Part shown: positions 5,642 to 8,482 of the stretch, in pieces | How the letters are laid out: each line of letters begins with the position of its first letter | Numbering within the stretch: position 1 is the first letter of the stretch | NCBI GenBank assembly: GCA_025355255.1 | Contig: JANYAA010000504.1 | Location: 1-8,482 of the forward strand | DNA from: Chloroflexota bacterium | GTDB taxonomy: Bacteria > Chloroflexota > Limnocylindria > Limnocylindrales > CSP1-4 | DNA length: 8,482 nucleotides | Direction: 5' to 3' | Made by a program: the position numbers and the translations under genes | The notes under the pieces: generated by a model | Told to the model about the DNA's origin: nothing | Database searches by the model: none | Seen by the model: the letters and a program-made list of their open reading frames with translations, nothing else

Positions 5642-6644
5642 GCCTGACTTCCGCGCCGCCGCCGCGCGGCGGCTTTCTGAGGACCGCGAGCTCCCGCCCG
5701 CCATCGTCAGCCTGCTCTCCTCGGACAACGTCCACCGCTCCACCGGCGTCAAGGTCATTCCGCTTGACCGGATCGACTCCAACCCCGAACAGCCGAGGCT
5801 GGCGTTTGACCAGTCCACCCTTGAAGAGCTGGCCGCCTCCATCCGAGAGCACGGCGTCTTGCAGCCCATCCTGGTCCGTCCCCTACTCGAGGGCCGCTTC
5901 CAGCTGATCGCGGGCGAGCGGCGTTGGCGCGCCAGCAAGATTGCGGGCATGGCCACCATCCCGGCGCTGGTAGAGGACATCGACGACGCCACCGCCATGG
6001 AGATCTCGATCATCGAGAACCTCCAGCGCGAGGACATCTCCCCGCTTGACGAGGCGGCGATGTACGACCGCATGACTCGCGACCACGGGTACAGCATCCG
6101 GCGTCTCGCCGAAAAGCTGGGCAAGGACAAGGGGTACATCGAGAACCGCCTGCGGCTGGCCGACGCCCCCATCGAGGTCCGCGAGCTTGTGTCTTTGCGC
6201 AAGGACACGCTATCTCACGCCTACGAGATCATGAAGGTGGCAGACCCGCGCAAGCGCCGCAAGCTTGCCGAGCAGGTGGCCAGGAACGAGTTGTCGCTCG
6301 TCAAGCTGCGGGAGCGGATTGAGGGCAAGACGCCGGATCCAGACGGGGCCCCCAGTCATATCCGCGCTGCGGCGCCCACGCCCATCCGGGCCGTGTCCGA
6401 CGCTGAAGCAGCGGGCTGGACTCCAGCCCAGGCGCAAGGTCCCGTCAGCGACGACGGCCTATACGCCGCCAAGCAGCAGCTGGCCGACGCCGTTGAGGGC
6501 TTGATGGAGGTTCTGCGCGAGCCTTCGCTGCTGGGCAACATCGGCACAACGGACCGGGCCAACCTCGCCAAGTACCTCACGATCGCCAAGATCAGGCTGG
6601 AGAACGCTATCGCCGTGGTCCGGACAGGCGACGGCGAGCGGTAG
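5634..6644 (+). CDS. parB: ParB/Spo0J chromosome-partitioning CTPase and parS-binding protein
   Basis: This 336-residue protein loads at parS, forms a CTP-dependent sliding clamp and stimulates ParA. The ParB/Srx domain spans about 39-132, with CTP-binding boxes GERRWRA (94-100) and ENLQR (128-132). A helix-turn-helix follows at about 153-176 (YSIRRLAEKLGKDKGYI), then a second DNA-binding segment to about 230. Residues 231-270 are a Pro/Ala-rich linker, and 271-336 form a helical C-terminus that probably dimerises. The HTH region departs from the common ParB pattern (GKDKGYIENRLRL, where GKSR-type sequences are usual), and the usual GHARAL is SHAYEI. I choose the TTG at 5634-5636 because GGGAGG (5619-5624) lies 9 bases upstream. 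The in-frame TTG at 5628 would leave only 3 bases. Residues 186-192 (VSLRKDT) are encoded by a copy of the palindromic repeat described separately. The gene converges on ubiA with a 13-base gap. Confidence 0.93.
   Translation: MARPDFRAAAARRLSEDRELPPAIVSLLSSDNVHRSTGVKVIPLDRIDSNPEQPRLAFDQSTLEELAASIREHGVLQPILVRPLLEGRFQLIAGERRWRASKIAGMATIPALVEDIDDATAMEISIIENLQREDISPLDEAAMYDRMTRDHGYSIRRLAEKLGKDKGYIENRLRLADAPIEVRELVSLRKDTLSHAYEIMKVADPRKRRKLAEQVARNELSLVKLRERIEGKTPDPDGAPSHIRAAAPTPIRAVSDAEAAGWTPAQAQGPVSDDGLYAAKQQLADAVEGLMEVLREPSLLGNIGTTDRANLAKYLTIAKIRLENAIAVVRTGDGER
6191..6206. repeat. Palindromic repeat, copy inside parB
   Basis: The sequence is GTCTTTGCGCAAGGAC. With two flanking bases each side (6189-6208) the symmetry extends to 20 bases with one mismatched pair. 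It encodes residues VSLRKDT (186-192) of ParB, in the DNA-binding region. The coding constraint makes exact identity with the non-coding copy at 4554 notable. A parS site inside the parB gene is known in Bacillus subtilis (within spo0J), though that parS sequence is different. Confidence 0.75.
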
Positions 6645-6657
6645 CGCTCCGATCAGG

Positions 6658-7536
6658 CTAGGTCCGAAGCCCCGCACCCATTGAGGCACCGAGGCCGCTG
6701 ACCCACGCCACGGCGAGCAGGCCCAAGCCAACCGCCTGCGCTTCCCAGGCGAGCTCCCGAGCCGCGATGCCGTGCTGGCGCGCCGCCGCGACGACGCCGA
6801 ACAGCGCGCCGCCAACTGGCACGAGCGCTGAGGCCGCCACCGCGATCTGCCATGCGGTGGGCGTGGCGAGGACCTGACCGGTGCCCAAGGCAACGGCAGC
6901 CACGACGAGCTGGAGCAGCAGCGCGACCGCCGAGGCGCGAACGACACCCAGCACAGAGGCAATGGAGCTTGCGCCGACGGCGTTGTCGCGTTCCACGTCC
7001 ACCACCGCGTTGGCGATGGCGAGTGCAGCACCAGCGGCGGCGGCGAGCGGGACGATGATCAGGAAGACCGACGGCAGGGTGCCGGCGGCGCCAACCCACG
7101 CGTACACGGGCAGGAGCGGCACGCCAACCGCAAGCGGCACCCAGGAGAAGGGCGTGCCCTTTACGCGCAAGTCGTATGCGGCGCCGATCGCAAGCCCGCC
7201 GACAGCGATCAGCAGCACGAGAGGCGACACCAGCAGGGCGAGCACCAGTCCGAGGGCAGCACAACCCGCAGCGATCGCCCAAGCAAACTGGGGCGTCACG
7301 AGCCCGGCAGCGATCGCCTTGTCCGCCCGCCCGACATCGCGCGCCACGTCGGTCGCGTCGTTGCCGGCACCGATGGCGAACTGGAACAGCGTCATCGACA
7401 AGCCGAGGTGTAGGGCCAGTGGCGCGCTAGCGCCCGCGACGGTGGCCACCACGGCCACGACGACCCCGTCAAGGATCGACGGGAACGGGTGCACCAAGCG
7501 TGCCCGGATCACCCAGCGGGACGCCAGGTTGGACAC
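6658..7536 (-). CDS. UbiA-family membrane prenyltransferase, substrate unknown
   Basis: This 292-residue integral membrane enzyme transfers a prenyl diphosphate chain to an acceptor, which could be a quinone precursor, tetrapyrrole or lipid head group. The two Asp-rich motifs that bind Mg2+ and diphosphate are present: NDATDVARD (59-67) and DVERD (180-184). The family loop YDLRVKGT (121-128) lies between them. Hydrophobic stretches account for roughly eight to nine membrane helices. The Lys-Ala-Ile-Ala-Ala-Gly after the first motif stands where many relatives have Arg-Pro-x-x-x-Gly. Nothing in the sequence separates menaquinone, ubiquinone-like, haem or glycerophosphate substrates. The start is GTG at 7534-7536. 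No other in-frame ATG, GTG or TTG lies between it and the upstream stop. The only purine-rich site (GAGGG) is 16 bases away, so initiation may be weak or coupled. It lies 46 bases after the small upstream gene, in the same likely operon as the acyltransferase. Confidence 0.87.
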   Translation of the reverse strand: MSNLASRWVIRARLVHPFPSILDGVVVAVVATVAGASAPLALHLGLSMTLFQFAIGAGNDATDVARDVGRADKAIAAGLVTPQFAWAIAAGCAALGLVLALLVSPLVLLIAVGGLAIGAAYDLRVKGTPFSWVPLAVGVPLLPVYAWVGAAGTLPSVFLIIVPLAAAAGAALAIANAVVDVERDNAVGASSIASVLGVVRASAVALLLQLVVAAVALGTGQVLATPTAWQIAVAASALVPVGGALFGVVAAARQHGIAARELAWEAQAVGLGLLAVAWVSGLGASMGAGLRT

Positions 7537-7582
7537 AACGGGGGGCGGCAGACCCTCGGCCGACGCCGGGGCACCACCGCTG

Positions 7583-7948
7583 CTAGATGTAGACGAGCTC
7601 GTGGAAGCTGTCCACCAGGTACTCGATCAGCCGATCTCGGCCGTCAGGGACCTGGCTTCGGATGCCGGGCACCAGTGCCCAGAGCGCAACGGCCGGGACC
7701 ATCAGGTGGCCCTGCGCGTCTCGGCCGAGGGACGCGGGCGGCCCGCCACCGGAAGCGAACACCCGTTCGAATTCCTGCTCGTTGAGCTTGGCAGCGCGGC
7801 GGAAATCCTCCACCACCTTGGCAACGCCGCGGCGAAGGGCGGTGTCGCGCATCATCTCGGCTGCCCACGTGTCAATCTGGGCGTCGGGCTGGTCCGCGAG
7901 GCGGCTGCGGTATTCCTTGGCGTCGGCTGAGAGGCCGGTGGCTCCCAC
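7583..7948 (-). CDS. Small conserved-looking hypothetical protein in the acyltransferase-prenyltransferase operon
   Basis: I do not recognise this protein of about 121 residues. It appears soluble and mainly helical, with a charged N-terminal half (around EYRSRL, DTWAAEMMRD and KVVEDFRRAAKLNEQEF), a short Gly/Pro turn (ASGGGPPAS), and a more hydrophobic helix (LMVPAVALWALVPGI). It ends in RLIEYLVDSFHELVYI. There is no signal peptide, clear membrane anchor or catalytic motif. I use the GTG at 7946-7948 because GGAG stands 6 bases before it. A TTG at 7961-7963, giving 126 residues, is possible but has no visible ribosome-binding site. It follows the acyltransferase stop by about 50 bases and precedes ubiA by 46, so it is probably co-transcribed with them. 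A link to lipid or isoprenoid metabolism is inference from position only. Coding is supported by the operon fit and by GC-rich third positions. Confidence 0.65.
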   Translation of the reverse strand: MGATGLSADAKEYRSRLADQPDAQIDTWAAEMMRDTALRRGVAKVVEDFRRAAKLNEQEFERVFASGGGPPASLGRDAQGHLMVPAVALWALVPGIRSQVPDGRDRLIEYLVDSFHELVYI

Positions 7949-7998
7949 GAGGATCTCCAACAACTGCGGTTGTGATTGCAGGATGCCACAGACGGGCG

Positions 7999-8482
7999 TC
8001 AGCCCGCGGCATCCCTTGCACGAGCTTCGGCGGCGTCGCCTTGGCCAAGCTCGGGTCTGGCGCCCTCGGGCCAGGCATTGAACAGCTCGGTCAGCCGCCG
8101 CCAGGGTCGGGTAGGCGGGAGCGGATCCGCGAAGTCCGCCGTCAGGGTGAGGAGCGCCGCGGCTGTCCTCGCGGTGAGCGCATGCACGGCCTCACGGGTT
8201 GCCCGGCCCTCGCCAGGCGCGATGGGCTCCCCCACCCTGACCCGGACCCCGCGTCGAAACGCCAGCCAGGACGTCCCGTTGATGGCGAGCGGGATGACCG
8301 GAACCCCGGCCCGGAGCGCGAAGTACGCCGTGCCATCGGCTAGCGGCGCCAGTTCCCGCTCGCCGCGGTGGATCCGGCCTTCGCCAGCGATCAAGATCAC
8401 CCACCCGTCGTCGAGCACACGGGTCACCCGTCGCGTGGTCTCCAGCAGGTCTGTCTTTGCAGGCCGGTACGGGATGCCAAAG
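7999..8482 (-). CDS. PlsC-like lysophospholipid acyltransferase, C-terminal part (5' end outside window)
   Basis: About 160 residues of a glycerolipid acyltransferase are visible, open to the window edge. Relatives add a second acyl chain to lysophosphatidate, or acylate related polar lipids, at the cytoplasmic membrane. The visible part has the typical order: a helix before the motif (TDLLETTRRVTRVLDDGWVI), a block-III-like AGEGRIHRG, then LADGTAYFALRAGVPVIPLAINGT (block IV, with the characteristic Val-Pro-Val-Ile-Pro), and VRVRVGEPI. The HxxxxD catalytic motif would be upstream, outside the window. Block III is usually PEGTRS-like, and here it is shortened to GEGR, so the substrate may not be lysophosphatidate itself. 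The C-terminus after about residue 100 of the visible part is Ala/Arg/Pro-rich. An in-frame GTG at 8425-8427 is internal and not the real start, because homology continues upstream of it. This is the first visible gene of the minus-strand operon ending with ubiA. Confidence 0.82.
   Translation of the reverse strand, partial: FGIPYRPAKTDLLETTRRVTRVLDDGWVILIAGEGRIHRGERELAPLADGTAYFALRAGVPVIPLAINGTSWLAFRRGVRVRVGEPIAPGEGRATREAVHALTARTAAALLTLTADFADPLPPTRPWRRLTELFNAWPEGARPELGQGDAAEARARDAAG

Noticed and set aside
4607..6208. Minus-strand open frame of 533 codons opposite parA and parB
   Set aside because: It is Ser/Arg-rich low-sense sequence opposite two certain genes. It is long only because GC-rich DNA has few stops.
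6636..6649. Hairpin GAGCG-GTAG-CGCTC at the parB stop codon, as a terminator between the convergent genes
   Set aside because: The stem is only 5 base pairs, there is no T-tract on either strand, and it includes the parB stop codon. It is too weak to call.
7157..7170. CTTTACGCGCAAG-like match to the palindromic repeat inside ubiA
   Set aside because: It needs a base insertion relative to the repeat and encodes the conserved YDLRVKG loop, so the similarity is probably coincidental.
6881..7930. Plus-strand open frame of 349 codons opposite ubiA and the small gene
   Set aside because: It is Ser/Thr/Ala-rich shadow sequence that runs across two minus-strand genes and their gap.
7964..8050. Upstream extension of the small hypothetical protein containing a CKGC motif
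   Set aside because: The frame is open but has no ATG, GTG or TTG start before 7963 and would overlap the acyltransferase coding sequence. The Cys pair is likely a shadow.

Overview
The window is a GC-rich bacterial chromosomal segment, roughly two-thirds G+C by eye, with GTG and TTG start codons used freely. It holds eight protein genes in three blocks and no RNA genes, insertion sequences or CRISPR arrays. Chromosome-type parAB next to a propionyl-CoA carboxylase operon fits a free-living high-GC bacterium. Chloroflexota or Actinobacteria-like lineages are possible, but I cannot fix the taxon from sequence alone.

Block 1 (1-4523, minus strand) is a propionyl-CoA assimilation operon. In transcription order it runs: carboxyltransferase beta subunit (pccB-type, 2970-4523), biotin carboxylase (1308-2918), a separate biotin carrier protein (622-1320, overlapping the biotin carboxylase gene by 13 bases), and the start of methylmalonyl-CoA mutase (1-607, cut by the window edge). 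Together these convert propionyl-CoA to methylmalonyl-CoA and then to succinyl-CoA. The biotin carboxylase and carrier, fused in the usual PccA, are split here.

Block 2 (4524-6644) starts with a 353-base divergent intergenic region, followed on the plus strand by parA (soj-like) and parB (spo0J-like), which overlap by 8 bases. Both have TTG starts placed by good ribosome-binding sites. The intergenic region holds two DnaA-box-like 9-mers at the ends of a nested dyad.

Block 3 (6658-8482, minus strand, convergent with parB) is a likely membrane-lipid or isoprenoid operon: a PlsC-like acyltransferase (5' end outside the window), a small unrecognised protein, and a UbiA-family prenyltransferase.

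The most interesting signal is a 16-base palindromic repeat near GTCTTTGCGCAAAGAC. There are three good copies: one just upstream of each of the two carboxylase genes and one inside the DNA-binding part of parB. A decayed copy lies in the mutase gene. It could be a non-canonical parS centromere, an operator for the propionyl-CoA operon, or a genome-wide iterated palindrome. No canonical parS was found.
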